A stretch of DNA of 64,000 nt from Pseudarthrobacter sp. NamE2 (GTDB lineage: Bacteria; Actinomycetota; Actinomycetes; Actinomycetales; Micrococcaceae): the NCBI RefSeq assembly GCF_005796205.1, contig NZ_VAHN01000015.1, positions 24,551-88,550 on the forward strand, written 5' to 3'. The translations under genes were made by a program, and so were the position numbers. Below the pieces are notes generated by a model. It was not told the origin of the DNA, did no database searches, and worked only from the letters and a program-made list of their open reading frames with translations. Of the stretch, positions 25,117 to 33,667 are shown one piece after another. Each line of letters starts with the position of its first letter. The stretch's first letter is position 1.

Positions 25117-25599
25117 CTAGACCTTGGCGCTGCTAAGCAGCTCGTCCAGCCGCTCGTAGCCTTCGCTCATGCCGCCCTCCATGCCGGACTGGGCCATACC
25201 ATCCCGGGCTTCCTGGCTGGGGTAGACGGAGTGGCCGCGGAGGCGCGTCCTGCCGTTGCCGAGGTCCTCGAATGTCATGAACTCCAGGCTGACCACATCC
25301 GGGTAGCCGCCGAACTCGAAGGTCTGGACGGCGAACTCGTTCTCACGGACGGTGTGGAAGATGCCCTTGAACTCGTAAGGCACACCCTCGGGACCGGTGT
25401 GCAGGTAGCTGTAGCTGCCGCCCGTCCGGAAATCGTAGTGGTCGATTTCCATCTTGTACCCGCGCGGGCCCAGCCACTGGACGATCAGGTCCGGTTCCTT
25501 ATGGGCCCGGAAAACATCCGGGACAGGAAAATCGAACTCACGCTCGTAGTCGATGAAAGGAACGCCTTCCGGAACACTGAGTTTCAGGGGATTGCTCAT
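25117..25599 (-). CDS. SRPBCC/AHSA1-type START-like protein
   Basis: A 160-residue protein of the activator-of-Hsp90-ATPase-like group within the SRPBCC fold. It starts with EREFDFPVPDVFRAHKEPD, then IVQWLGPRGYKM, GGSYSYLHTGPEG, and ends with a helix (RDGMAQSGMEGGM). These proteins usually bind small hydrophobic ligands and are typically paired with an ArsR-like regulator, as here (16-bp gap). The ligand is unknown. AAGGA precedes the ATG. Confidence 0.88.
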   Translation of the reverse strand: MSNPLKLSVPEGVPFIDYEREFDFPVPDVFRAHKEPDLIVQWLGPRGYKMEIDHYDFRTGGSYSYLHTGPEGVPYEFKGIFHTVRENEFAVQTFEFGGYPDVVSLEFMTFEDLGNGRTRLRGHSVYPSQEARDGMAQSGMEGGMSEGYERLDELLSSAKV

Positions 25600-25615
25600 G
25601 ATGATTCCTTGTTGG

Positions 25616-25957
25616 TTAGTCGCCGCTGGGATCGGCGTTTGACCTGAGTAAGGCGTCGAGGCTGCGGAACTGATTTTCGCGGACCAGCCTGTACTGGTCG
25701 ATCCACGCGGTCAGCGCCTCAAGCCGCGCCGGATTAAGGTGGACGGGCCTGCGTTGGGCCTCCCTGGTACGGGTTACCAGTTCCGCCTGCTCGAGCACCT
25801 GGATGTGTTTGGAGACCGCCTGCTTGGTGATCTCAAACGGTTCAGCCAATTCATTCACCGTGGCCGGCCCCCGGCTAAGCCGGGCTATGATGCTCCGCCG
25901 CACGGGGTCCGCCAAGGCCATAAAGGCCAAGTCCAGTGCCTCGCTGCTGGAACCCAT
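25616..25957 (-). CDS. ArsR-family HTH regulator
   Basis: About 113 residues. The winged helix is clear: ALADPVRRSIIARLSRG, ATVNELAEPFEITKQAVSKH, and IQVLEQAELV. It lacks the paired cysteines of metal-sensing ArsR proteins, so a ligand other than metal is likely. ATG 25957 is chosen because ACGAGG lies 7 nt upstream; a TTG 18 nt further up is possible. It heads a two-gene operon with the SRPBCC protein, a common pairing. GGTTGAT occurs twice in the AT-rich region upstream (25967-25996), a possible operator. Confidence 0.88.
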   Translation of the reverse strand: MGSSSEALDLAFMALADPVRRSIIARLSRGPATVNELAEPFEITKQAVSKHIQVLEQAELVTRTREAQRRPVHLNPARLEALTAWIDQYRLVRENQFRSLDALLRSNADPSGD

Positions 25958-26073
25958 GACGGCCTCGTTAATCAACCTATATCTTTATCAACCAGTTGGT
26001 TGTTTAAGAGTACGCCGGTGCTGGTTCAACCGCAATGCATCTTTGAGCTCTTGTTATGGCCGGATCACCGACG

Positions 26074-26541
26074 TCATGAGCTGCTTGCGACCTGGGCCGG
26101 GGCGAGCAGCCGGGGCAGGGCGTCCACCAAGGGTGCCAGTTCGGGGATGTTCTGGGCCTCCGCCAGGGCCCGTTCCAGCGTGGCGTCGTGCACTGGCCGG
26201 GCCTCCGCGAGCAGCCTGCTGCCGCTTTGGGTGAGTTCCGTGTAGATGCCCCGCCGATCGTCATCGCACAAAATCCTGGTCAGGAGCCCGCGGTCCTCCA
26301 GCCGGTTCACCAGGCGGGTGGTGGCGCTGGGGCTGAGGGCGGAGGCCCGGGCGAGCTGCTGCATGCGCATGTGCCATCCGTCCTGGCGGCTCAAGGCGTC
26401 CAGCACCGTGTACTCCACGACAGACAGCTTCGACTCTGCCTGCAGGGACCGCTCAAGCTCTCCTTCAATCAGTCCGTGCAGGGCCGCCAGGGTACGCCAG
26501 CCTTGCGCCCGGACTTCGACGGCGTCGTCCTTGATGCCCAT
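26074..26541 (-). CDS. MarR-family regulator, divergent to MFS pump
   Basis: A 155-residue MarR-type dimeric repressor. The winged helix runs LSVVEYTVLDALSRQ, MQQLARASALSPSATTRLV, and NRLEDRGLLTR, with DDDRRGIYTELT forming the wing. ATG 26541 has AAGGAG 6 nt upstream. It is divergent from an MFS exporter, the usual MarR layout, and the region between carries two inverted repeats. It probably represses the pump and itself until a phenolic or drug-like ligand binds. Confidence 0.9.
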   Translation of the reverse strand: MGIKDDAVEVRAQGWRTLAALHGLIEGELERSLQAESKLSVVEYTVLDALSRQDGWHMRMQQLARASALSPSATTRLVNRLEDRGLLTRILCDDDRRGIYTELTQSGSRLLAEARPVHDATLERALAEAQNIPELAPLVDALPRLLAPAQVASSS

Positions 26542-26601
26542 GGATACTCCTTTCGCGGAAAGCGGCCCCTCAAAAGAACGGACCACGTGACGGGGCACTA
26601 G

Positions 26602-26661
26602 AATAGTTGCTTGCGCTGGATAATTGCATGTGCAACAATAAATCCCGCGCCTGCAACTATT
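26602..26661. promoter_or_regulatory. MarR operator candidates between divergent genes
   Basis: TTGCA-TG-TGCAA (26624-26635) is a compact palindrome of MarR-box size. A wider pair, AATAGTTGC (26602-26610) and GCAACTATT (26653-26661), flanks it symmetrically. The 10-mer GAATAGTTGC (26601-26610) recurs upstream of the alkene reductase gene at 53474. Confidence 0.6.
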
Positions 26662-26740
26662 TTAGGCGCCTTTTTCAGCCGCGTACAGCCGACGCCGTAG
26701 ACCGGTAACCACCTCAGTTCAGCTCAAAAGGAGCAATGCC

Positions 26741-27952
26741 ATGCCTGTTGGCCTGATAGCCCTCGCCCTTGGCGGATTTGGAATCGGACTCACCGAATTC
26801 GTTATCGCGGGTCTTCTCCCTGATGTTGCAGCCGACTTTGGTGTGAGTGAGGCAACGGCCGGGTGGTTCATCTCCGGCTACGCTCTTGCCGTGGTGGTCG
26901 GCGCGCTCGGGCTGACGGCGGCAGTGACCCGGCTGGAACGCAAGCCCGTGCTCGCCGGCCTGCTGGTTCTCTTCATTGCCGGCAACCTGCTGTCCGCGAC
27001 GGCGGCGGACTACTGGCCCATGATGCTCGGCCGCATCATTGCCGCCCTCTCCCATGGCGCCTTCTTCGGCATCGGGGCGGTGGTGGCGGCCGGGATGGTC
27101 CCGCCCAGCAAGAAGGCCGGTGCCATCGCACTGATGTTCACCGGGCTCACGGCAGCAAACGTCCTCGGTGTTCCGTTTGGCACGCTGCTCGGCCAGGCCG
27201 CTGGATGGCGGGCCACGTTCTGGGCCATCACGGCCATCGGTGTTGCTGCGCTCGTGGGAATCCTCGCGCTGGTACCCAGGTCCGCAGGTGAAACTGAGAA
27301 GGCAGGAAGCCTGCGCTCGGAGCTGACCGCGTTCCGCTCGGGCCAGGTGTGGCTGTCCATCGTGGTCACTATCCTGGGCTTCGGCGGCATGTTTGGCGCC
27401 TTCACCTACATCGCCTACACGCTCACAGAGGTCTCCGGCTTCGCCGCCTCCACCGTCCCGTGGCTGCTCATCGTCTTCGGCGTCGGTCTCTTTGCCGGCA
27501 ACACCCTGGGCGGTAAGGCGGCAGACCGGAACGTGGACCGGACGCTCCTGGCGGTCCTCGCCGTCCTGGCCGTGGTCCTCGTGGCCTTCGCGGTGACAGC
27601 CGGGAACCAGATCCTGACTGTTATCTCCCTGGTCCTGATGGGCGGCTTCGGGTTCGCCACGGTGCCCGGCCTGCAGATGCGCGTCATGAAGTACGCCCCG
27701 GACGCACCCACGCTCGCATCCGGCGCCAACATCGGTGCCTTCAACGTGGGAAACGCGCTGGGCGCCTGGCTGGGCGGGGTCACCATCACGGCGGGCCTGG
27801 GCTACACCTCACCCATCTGGGCCGGCGCGGCCATCACGCTGCTGGGCCTGGCGGTTATGGCGTACGCGGCGGCGACTGCCAGGCGGAGTGCCGGCCGCGC
27901 GGAGGTCCCGGCAGAAGCGCCGGTGGAGGCAACGGAGGGCCTGCGCCTCTGA
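26741..27952 (+). CDS. MFS transporter, 12-TM DHA1 (AraJ-like) group
   Basis: A 403-residue major facilitator with about twelve helices. It opens with IALALGGFGIGLTEFVIAGL, has SGYALAVVVGALGL, the loop RLERKPVL in place of motif A, and RIIAALSHGAFFGIGAVVA, typical of sugar-efflux/drug exporters (YdhP/AraJ type). AAAGGAG precedes the ATG. It is divergent from the MarR gene, which likely controls it. Substrate unknown. The stop overlaps a copy of the GAGTTTTTGTCC repeat. Confidence 0.88.
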   Translation: MPVGLIALALGGFGIGLTEFVIAGLLPDVAADFGVSEATAGWFISGYALAVVVGALGLTAAVTRLERKPVLAGLLVLFIAGNLLSATAADYWPMMLGRIIAALSHGAFFGIGAVVAAGMVPPSKKAGAIALMFTGLTAANVLGVPFGTLLGQAAGWRATFWAITAIGVAALVGILALVPRSAGETEKAGSLRSELTAFRSGQVWLSIVVTILGFGGMFGAFTYIAYTLTEVSGFAASTVPWLLIVFGVGLFAGNTLGGKAADRNVDRTLLAVLAVLAVVLVAFAVTAGNQILTVISLVLMGGFGFATVPGLQMRVMKYAPDAPTLASGANIGAFNVGNALGAWLGGVTITAGLGYTSPIWAGAAITLLGLAVMAYAAATARRSAGRAEVPAEAPVEATEGLRL

Positions 27953-27970
27953 GTTTTTGTCCAGTTACGC
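27951..27970. repeat. Half copy of the GAGTTTTTGTCC palindromic repeat
   Basis: GAGTTTTTGTCCAG followed by TTACGCAG matches the inverted right end of the 10310-10374 element (GAGTTTTTGTCCAG, then CTACTCAG) at 20 of 22 positions. Here only one arm is present. Confidence 0.6.
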
Positions 27971-28012
27971 AGCGGGCGGCGCAGAACCAGGGAGAGGACG
28001 ACGGCGGTTGGC

Positions 28013-28024
28013 TAGGCTGGGTGG
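28013..28024 (+). promoter_or_regulatory. Leaderless promoter -10 for LOG-family gene
   Basis: TAGGCT (28013-28018) lies 6 nt before ATG 28025, the same layout as mobA. Confidence 0.55.
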
Positions 28025-29149
28025 ATGACCAACCTGGGCCCCACTCCCCGCAGCCTCGAGGTCCAGGACCTGCAGGCCTTCGACAGCCTGGTGACGGCCG
28101 GCGCGGTGCACCTGGAGGGCTGGCACGCGCAGTCCCTGGACCTGCGCGGCAGATCCGCCGCACTGGACAGACTGGATGTGGAAGGCGCCATCTTCCTTGG
28201 CTGTACCTTCGACGAAGGCATGGAAAGCAGACTCCGCAGCCGTGGCGCGCTGATTTTTCCGCGGCTTGAGACGGTTCCCTTCAACCCATACCGTTCCGGG
28301 CTGTACTCGCCGGCCGAACTCTATGACGGGCTGGCCAACAAGCCGTACGAGGAACTCCCGGACGCCCGCATCTACCAGTGGAGCATCCAGCCCGGGCAGC
28401 GGCACCGCCTTGACGCCACGCTCGCCTCCGCCCTCCACGACCAGGCCATTGGCGATGCCTTGGACGAACTGCTCCTGTCCCGTCCCTGGGCGGGGAAGGC
28501 CGTGGTAGGCGTCATGGGTGGTCACGCGGCGCAGCGGGGGACAGAAAGCTACGCACAGGCGGCACAGCTGGGAAGGCTGCTGGCGCGCAACAGTTTTGCC
28601 GTGGCGACAGGCGGGGGACCGGGCGCCATGGAAGCAGCCAACCTGGGGGCATACCTCAGCCAGGCGGACGACGGCGGCCTGCAAACCGCGCTGGACATGC
28701 TTGCCTCCGTCCCTGGCTTCCGTCCCTCCGTGTCAGCGTGGGCACGCGCGGCCGCCGCCGTCGTCGAACACTTTCCAGACGGGACGCCCTCGCTGGGCAT
28801 CCCCACCTGGTTCTACGGGCATGAGCCGCCCAACTACTTCGCCACCGCCATCGCCAAATACTTTGCCAACGCGGTCCGCGAGGCCATCCTGCTGGAGCTT
28901 TGCCAGGGCGGCATCGTTTTCCTGCCCGGCGCGGCAGGCACGGTCCAGGAGATCTTCCAGGACGCCTGCGAAAACTACTACGGCGCCCGGGAAAAGGTCA
29001 CGCCCATGGTGCTGGTGGGCCGCCGGCACTGGGAGCACGACTACCCGGCGTGGCCGCTGCTGCACACCATGGCAGCGGGACGGGATATGGCGGAGCGGAT
29101 CTTCCTGGTGGACACGGTGGACGAAGCCGTGGCGGTACTGCAGGGCTGA
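28025..29149 (+). CDS. LOG-family (Rossmann-fold) nucleotide-binding protein
   Basis: A 374-residue protein. The second half has the LOG/lysine-decarboxylase-like Rossmann motifs: GVMGGHAAQRG, ATGGGPGAMEAANLGA and LPGAAGTVQEIF, close to the GGGxGxM and PGGxGTxxE signatures of cytokinin-activating phosphoribohydrolases. An N-terminal ~130-residue region (LEVQDLQAFDSLVTAG) is extra compared with short LOG proteins, as in the longer bacterial group. It may cleave nucleoside monophosphates, which is an inference. Confidence 0.8.
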   Translation: MTNLGPTPRSLEVQDLQAFDSLVTAGAVHLEGWHAQSLDLRGRSAALDRLDVEGAIFLGCTFDEGMESRLRSRGALIFPRLETVPFNPYRSGLYSPAELYDGLANKPYEELPDARIYQWSIQPGQRHRLDATLASALHDQAIGDALDELLLSRPWAGKAVVGVMGGHAAQRGTESYAQAAQLGRLLARNSFAVATGGGPGAMEAANLGAYLSQADDGGLQTALDMLASVPGFRPSVSAWARAAAAVVEHFPDGTPSLGIPTWFYGHEPPNYFATAIAKYFANAVREAILLELCQGGIVFLPGAAGTVQEIFQDACENYYGAREKVTPMVLVGRRHWEHDYPAWPLLHTMAAGRDMAERIFLVDTVDEAVAVLQG

Positions 29150-29164
29150 CCGGTTCCTTCCCGC

Positions 29165-30073
29165 TCAGAGGTCCTTGCGGCACTGGGCCTTGCTCAACTC
29201 GTACAGGCCGTTCAGGTCGCCGTCGGCCAGTCCCTCAGGCAGGCCGATCTCCGGGTACATAAGCTGCCGCGGATCCTCCACGTGGTCCAGGCCCATCACG
29301 TGGCTGAGCTCGTGCAGGATCACGGCCCTGGCGTACAGGTGGCCGTCCGGGTTGGTCAGCTCGTTGGCGATCTGCGGGGCGTCCAGGTCCAGGCCGCCGG
29401 TAACAAAGGTTTTGGGACCATCGGCGTAGCTGAAATGGGTGCTGCCGCCGGTGCCGATGACTTTCCCCTTGAGCTGCGGCGCCACCTCTGGCGTGGTCCA
29501 TGCGATGAGCAGGGGCGCCCAGCGCTCGCCGTAGGCGTCCGGCTGGTACGGCGGGCGCTGCGGCGACGGCTGCTCATGCGTTGTGCCGTCGTACACGAAC
29601 TCGATGCCGGTCGCCGCGGAAATGGTGGCGATTGCTTCGGTGACCAGATGCTCGGCACCGGCCGGGGCGAGGCCGGAGTTGACCACATAATGCAGGGGCC
29701 GGCAGGGCGAGTAGCCGACGGGGCTGCCGTCACCGTTCACCGCCAGGAAACGGTAGGCGTTACTGCCCACGGCAGGCGGGTCCGGCGTTCCCAAGGGAGC
29801 GTCTGCCTCTTCATAGCCCGGGGGAGGAGTGTCCACGCCGGGTTGCGCTCTCCCGGACGGGGTGTCATGCGATGGCGCGGTGCGTTCACCGTCCTCTTGC
29901 CGGGCGTTGCCGGGGCCGATGCGGACGTCCAGCAGTTGCTTGACCCGGGGATCGTCCAGCACCAGGGCGCCGCCAAAGACTGCTGCCAGCAGGAGCGCGC
30001 CGGTCAGCATCGAGCGGTAGCCCAGCCCGCTGCGTGGACGCGGGCCGGCGTGGCGCGGCGGTCGGTTGTCCAT
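29165..30073 (-). CDS. Membrane-anchored metzincin (matrixin-like) peptidase
   Basis: A 302-residue zinc peptidase. The N-terminus has one hydrophobic helix (MLTGALLLAAVFGGALVL), then a Pro-rich linker, so the enzyme is outside the membrane. The catalytic motif HELSHVMGLDH gives the three zinc ligands and Glu, and LMYP supplies the Met-turn. It resembles M10/M12-type metallopeptidases. The stop lies 15 nt from the convergent LOG gene. It is downstream of the VIT-domain gene on the same strand (37-nt gap). Substrate unknown. The Shine-Dalgarno is weak. Confidence 0.82.
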   Translation of the reverse strand: MDNRPPRHAGPRPRSGLGYRSMLTGALLLAAVFGGALVLDDPRVKQLLDVRIGPGNARQEDGERTAPSHDTPSGRAQPGVDTPPPGYEEADAPLGTPDPPAVGSNAYRFLAVNGDGSPVGYSPCRPLHYVVNSGLAPAGAEHLVTEAIATISAATGIEFVYDGTTHEQPSPQRPPYQPDAYGERWAPLLIAWTTPEVAPQLKGKVIGTGGSTHFSYADGPKTFVTGGLDLDAPQIANELTNPDGHLYARAVILHELSHVMGLDHVEDPRQLMYPEIGLPEGLADGDLNGLYELSKAQCRKDL

Positions 30074-30110
30074 CAGGAAACCTGCGGCATTGCACCGCGG
30101 GCTGCCGCCA

Positions 30111-31301
30111 CTAGCCCACCACGGTGCCGAAGACGAGCCCCAGCAGGTAGGTCACCGCGGCGGCGCCCATGCCGATGGCCAGCTGGCGCAGGCCGCGGGT
30201 GAATGGGGAGGTGCCGGACAGCAGGCCCACGATGCCGCCGGTTGCCAGCAGGGCGATCCCCACCAGCACGCCGGACACCACCAGGGCGGCCATTCCGGTC
30301 ATGCCGAAAATGAACGGCAAAATGGGCACAATCGCGCCAGATGCAAAGAAACAGAAGCTGGAGAAGGCAGCGCCCAAGGCTGTGCCTACAGCCTCGTGCT
30401 GGTCCTCGTCGTCGGGCAGTTCGGGGTGCAGGGAGAGGCTGGGATCACAGTCGCACGAGTACACTCCCATCCGCTCCGCCACCCGGTGCTGGGCCGCCTC
30501 CTGGGACATGCCCCGGGCCAGGTAGACCAGGAGGAGTTCGTTGTGCTCGATGTCCAGTTTGGGGGCCGCAGCAAGGGTGATCTGGGTGGGACGGGTGGCG
30601 GCCAGCAGTTCCCGCTGGGACCGGACCGAGATGAACTCGCCGGCGCCCATGGACATGGCCCCGGCCAGCAGGCCTGCGATGCCGCTCAGCAGCACCACGC
30701 TGCTGGCCACGCCCGAGGCGGCCATGCCCATCACCAGCGACAGGTTGCTGACCAGGCCGTCATTGGCGCCGAAGACCGCGGCACGGAACGTTCCGGCAAG
30801 GCGGTTGCGGCCCCGTGTTGCCAGGCCGCGGACCACTTCCTCGTGGATCTGCTCGTCGGCAGCCATCGCATCGGTGGCGTTGGGATCCTTGGCGTAGGGT
30901 GAGCGGCCTTCCGCCCGCTGTGCCAACGCCAGCACGAACACGGAACCGAAGTTCCGGGCCAGGAAGCCGAGGAAGCGGCTGCGGAAGGACGCCTGCCGCG
31001 GCTTGCCGGCCTGGTCGCCCAGCAGGGCAAGCCAGTGGGCTTCGTGCCGGCCTTCGGCTTCGGCAAGGGCAAGGAGTATTTCCCGTTCCTCGCCCTGGCG
31101 GTTCTGGGCCAGGTCGCGGTAGGCGGCGGCCTCGGCGCGCTCATCGGCCAGGTACTGCCGCCACCGTTTGATGTCCGCGGCGGTTGGGGCGGACACGTGG
31201 CTCCCGGTGCCGGGGGATCGGGAAAGCCTGCTGCCGGCAGGGGCGCCACTGGAGCGGGTGGAAGCAGACGGTGGATGGTCTGGTTGGGCGTGCTGTGACA
31301 C
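30111..31301 (-). CDS. Ferritin-like domain fused to VIT1/CCC1 transporter
   Basis: About 396 residues. The N-terminal region (~50-150) has a rubrerythrin/ferritin-like pattern, DERAEAAAYRDLA and EAEGRHEAHW, with Glu/His iron-ligand candidates. The C-terminal part is a VIT1/CCC1 membrane domain: RAAVFGANDGLVSNLSLVMG, GAMSMGAGEFISVRSQRE, and a five-helix core ending LLGLVFGTVVG. Such fusions are thought to move iron or manganese across the membrane. I placed the start at GTG 31301 because AGGAG lies 5 nt upstream; frames further upstream lack such a site. Confidence 0.85.
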   Translation of the reverse strand: MSQHAQPDHPPSASTRSSGAPAGSRLSRSPGTGSHVSAPTAADIKRWRQYLADERAEAAAYRDLAQNRQGEEREILLALAEAEGRHEAHWLALLGDQAGKPRQASFRSRFLGFLARNFGSVFVLALAQRAEGRSPYAKDPNATDAMAADEQIHEEVVRGLATRGRNRLAGTFRAAVFGANDGLVSNLSLVMGMAASGVASSVVLLSGIAGLLAGAMSMGAGEFISVRSQRELLAATRPTQITLAAAPKLDIEHNELLLVYLARGMSQEAAQHRVAERMGVYSCDCDPSLSLHPELPDDEDQHEAVGTALGAAFSSFCFFASGAIVPILPFIFGMTGMAALVVSGVLVGIALLATGGIVGLLSGTSPFTRGLRQLAIGMGAAAVTYLLGLVFGTVVG

Positions 31302-31554
31302 GGAAACTCCTGGGCTGTATAGGGCATGCTGCGGCCCCATTGCAGGTGCCAGCTTACTGCGGATTTCCGCGGTTTTTTGGCTGGCCGACCTCGCTTGAAG
31401 GTTTCGGCACACCTAATTGCCGGCCTCCCTGCGCACGCTGCGCCGGCCGCACGAACCTATTGACCCGCCTGCCTGCCGGTGTTGTGATGAAAGTGTGGCG
31501 CCGCCGGCGCCCCGTCGACAAGAGCACGTCAGGCGAACAAACGGAGGTTGAATC

Positions 31555-31782
31555 ATGAGCACCACCGGACAGCACCCGGACATGCCGCACCTGGACTCCG
31601 TAGAAGCGGACCCCGCCTACGACTACGCGGAGGATGCGCCGGTAGTTGAGGACGACTGGGACGCGGAGGACGAGTTCCTGGACGAGGAAGAACCCGTTGT
31701 CCAGGCACCGCCGGTGATTATCGACGCCGAGGACCGGGTGGTTCCCCTGGAGGACCCGGACGAGGTCCGCGAGGCCGAATAG
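31555..31782 (+). CDS. Small acidic protein, function unknown
   Basis: A 75-residue, very acidic protein (long Asp/Glu runs such as EDDWDAEDEFLDEEEP) with no membrane helix and few basic residues. GGAGG lies 7 nt before the ATG and a large terminator follows 5 nt after the stop, so it looks like a real monocistronic gene rather than chance. I do not recognise a family. It could be a disordered binding partner. Confidence 0.7.
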   Translation: MSTTGQHPDMPHLDSVEADPAYDYAEDAPVVEDDWDAEDEFLDEEEPVVQAPPVIIDAEDRVVPLEDPDEVREAE

Positions 31783-31787
31783 GACAA

Positions 31788-31838
31788 ACGACGGCGGCGC
31801 CTTCCTTCGCGGAACTGCGAAGGAGGCGCCGCCGTCGT
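31788..31838. terminator. Long bidirectional terminator
   Basis: 31788-31810 pairs with 31817-31838 over 22 bp with a single bulged T, around GGAACT. The outer part reads ACGACGGCGGCGCC. It separates the convergent acidic-protein and symporter genes. Confidence 0.85.
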
Positions 31839-31880
31839 ACGTTGTCGTACCGGAAGTTGCGAAGGTTCCGGACAGTGCCG

Positions 31881-33401
31881 TCAGGGGGCGATTACTTCCC
31901 GGGCCGGAGTGTCCGCGCCTTCCTGGCCGGACACCCGGCGCTGCCAGGTGCGCATCACCTGCGGGTCGGTGGGCGGGGTGGCGAGCGACACGGCGACGTA
32001 CACCAAGGCCGAGGCGAGAAGGCCGTAGTAGATGGGCTCGTTCGCGTAGATGCCGTCCAGCGGCGCCTTGGCGTTGATCTCGAGGATGATCATGGTGCCC
32101 AGGGTGACGACGGAACCGGCCGCCATGGAAACAGCCGCAGCCAGGCCGGTGCCGCGCTTCCACACCAGGCCGCCCAGGATGGCCACCAGGAGGCCGCCCA
32201 CCAGGATGTCGTACGCGATGGTCAGCGCCGCCACCACGTCCTTGGTGATGATGGCGATAACGATGGCGATGATGCCCAGGGTGAGGACCCAGACGCGGTT
32301 GGCCTTGACGTCGTGCTCGGGGTTGTCCGTGTCCCCGGTATTGACCTCCTTGCCGAACCAGCTGGCCACGAACGGCAGGACGTCGGCGCGGGCCACGGTG
32401 GCGGCGGCGATCAGGGCGCCGGAGGCGGTGGACATCATGGCCGCGACGGCGGCTGCGAGGACCAGGCCGCCGATCCCGACGGGCAGCAGGTTCTGGGCCA
32501 CTTCCGCGTACACGTCATCCTTGGCGGCGATCTCGATGTTGGACAGTGCCACGCTCGCCGCCATGCCGATCAGGGCGCCTGCCACGCCATAGAGGATGCA
32601 GTAGATGCCGGCCGTGGCACCGCCCCACCTGGCGACGCCCGGCGTTTTGGCGGTGAAGACGCGCTGCCAGATGTCCTGGCCGATCAGCAGGCCCAGGGTG
32701 TAGACCACGAAGTAGGTGATGATCGTCTGGACGCCGATGCCGTCGATCTGGAAGAAGCTTTCGTCAACGCGGCTGCGGATGCCGTCGATGCCGCCGGCAG
32801 CGTTGAGGGTGAAGGGGAGCATCAGGACGAAGATGCCGACGGTCTTGATGACAAACTGCACCTGGTCCGCCAGGGTGATGGACCACATGCCGCCGATGGT
32901 TGAGTAGACCAGCACGATGGCACCGCCGACGGCGATTGCCAGGGCGCGGTCCCAGCCGAACAGGACCACGAAGATGGTGGCGTAGGCGCCTGTGGACGTG
33001 GCGCACAGCATCAGCGTGTAGGCGAGCATCACGATGCCGGAGGCTTCTGTTGCCCGGCTGCCGTAGCGCAGGGTCAGCATCTGGGAAACCGTGTAGATCT
33101 TCAGCTTCTGGAGGGTTCCGGCGAACAGCAGGCTCAGGACCAGGACGCCCGCGCCGATAGCCACCACCAGCCACATGCCGGAGATGCCGAACTTGTAGCC
33201 GAGCCCCACGCCGCCCACGGTGGAAGCGCCGCCCAGGACGACGGCGGCCATGGTGCCGGTGTACAGGAAGGGGCCGAGCCGGCGGCCGGCCACCAGGAAG
33301 TCACTGTTGTTCTTTGTGCGGGATTTGCCCCACCAGCCGAAGGCCAGCATTGCGAGCAGGTACACCACCACGATGGCGATGTTGATGACGCTTACGTCCA
33401 T
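31881..33401 (-). CDS. Sodium:solute symporter (SSF family)
   Basis: A 506-residue, ~13-helix transporter of the SSS family. Typical features are the start VVYLLAMLAFGWWGKSRTK, DFLVAGRRLGPF, GGMWSITLADQVQF and the core AAMMSTASGALI. It imports an organic solute with sodium. Its divergent neighbour is an XRE-cupin regulator followed by a ureohydrolase and a TPP enzyme, so a guanidino compound or polyamine is a reasonable substrate guess. AAGGAG precedes the ATG. A palindrome over the presumed -10 is described separately. Confidence 0.88.
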   Translation of the reverse strand: MDVSVINIAIVVVYLLAMLAFGWWGKSRTKNNSDFLVAGRRLGPFLYTGTMAAVVLGGASTVGGVGLGYKFGISGMWLVVAIGAGVLVLSLLFAGTLQKLKIYTVSQMLTLRYGSRATEASGIVMLAYTLMLCATSTGAYATIFVVLFGWDRALAIAVGGAIVLVYSTIGGMWSITLADQVQFVIKTVGIFVLMLPFTLNAAGGIDGIRSRVDESFFQIDGIGVQTIITYFVVYTLGLLIGQDIWQRVFTAKTPGVARWGGATAGIYCILYGVAGALIGMAASVALSNIEIAAKDDVYAEVAQNLLPVGIGGLVLAAAVAAMMSTASGALIAAATVARADVLPFVASWFGKEVNTGDTDNPEHDVKANRVWVLTLGIIAIVIAIITKDVVAALTIAYDILVGGLLVAILGGLVWKRGTGLAAAVSMAAGSVVTLGTMIILEINAKAPLDGIYANEPIYYGLLASALVYVAVSLATPPTDPQVMRTWQRRVSGQEGADTPAREVIAP

Positions 33402-33501
33402 ATTTGGCTCCTTGGAGCGGGTTGGCAGCTTGCGGCTTTGTCCTGCGGGGGAGGGCCAGCCTGTGCTGCGACATTCGGGGACGAGAGGGAACTCTCAGAG
33501 A

Positions 33502-33516
33502 TTGCCCTATAGGCAA
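33502..33516 (-). promoter_or_regulatory. Palindromic operator candidate upstream of symporter
   Basis: TTGCC-CTATA-GGCAA: 5-bp perfect arms with the TATAG of the minus-strand -10 in the spacer. It lies ~100 bp before the symporter start and ~150 bp before the XRE-cupin regulator, the obvious candidate to bind it. Confidence 0.5.
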
Positions 33517-33667
33517 CAAGTGTTTTCCAAAGGTTAGGCTGTGACGGCAGTAACAGTCAAGGGCGGATCCACGCGTTGCGGCGCGCGCCATGGAGGCGTC
33601 ACAGAAGATGCGGGCCATTAGTATTGCTCCAGAGCGGGGCCGGGCGGCCGGCCATGAAAGGTTCGTG

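Noticed and set aside
33540..33560. GTGAC/GTAAC words as an MtrA site before the XRE-cupin gene
   Set aside because: Spacing is 9 bp and only two imperfect words occur, unlike the regular triple repeat at 1023.
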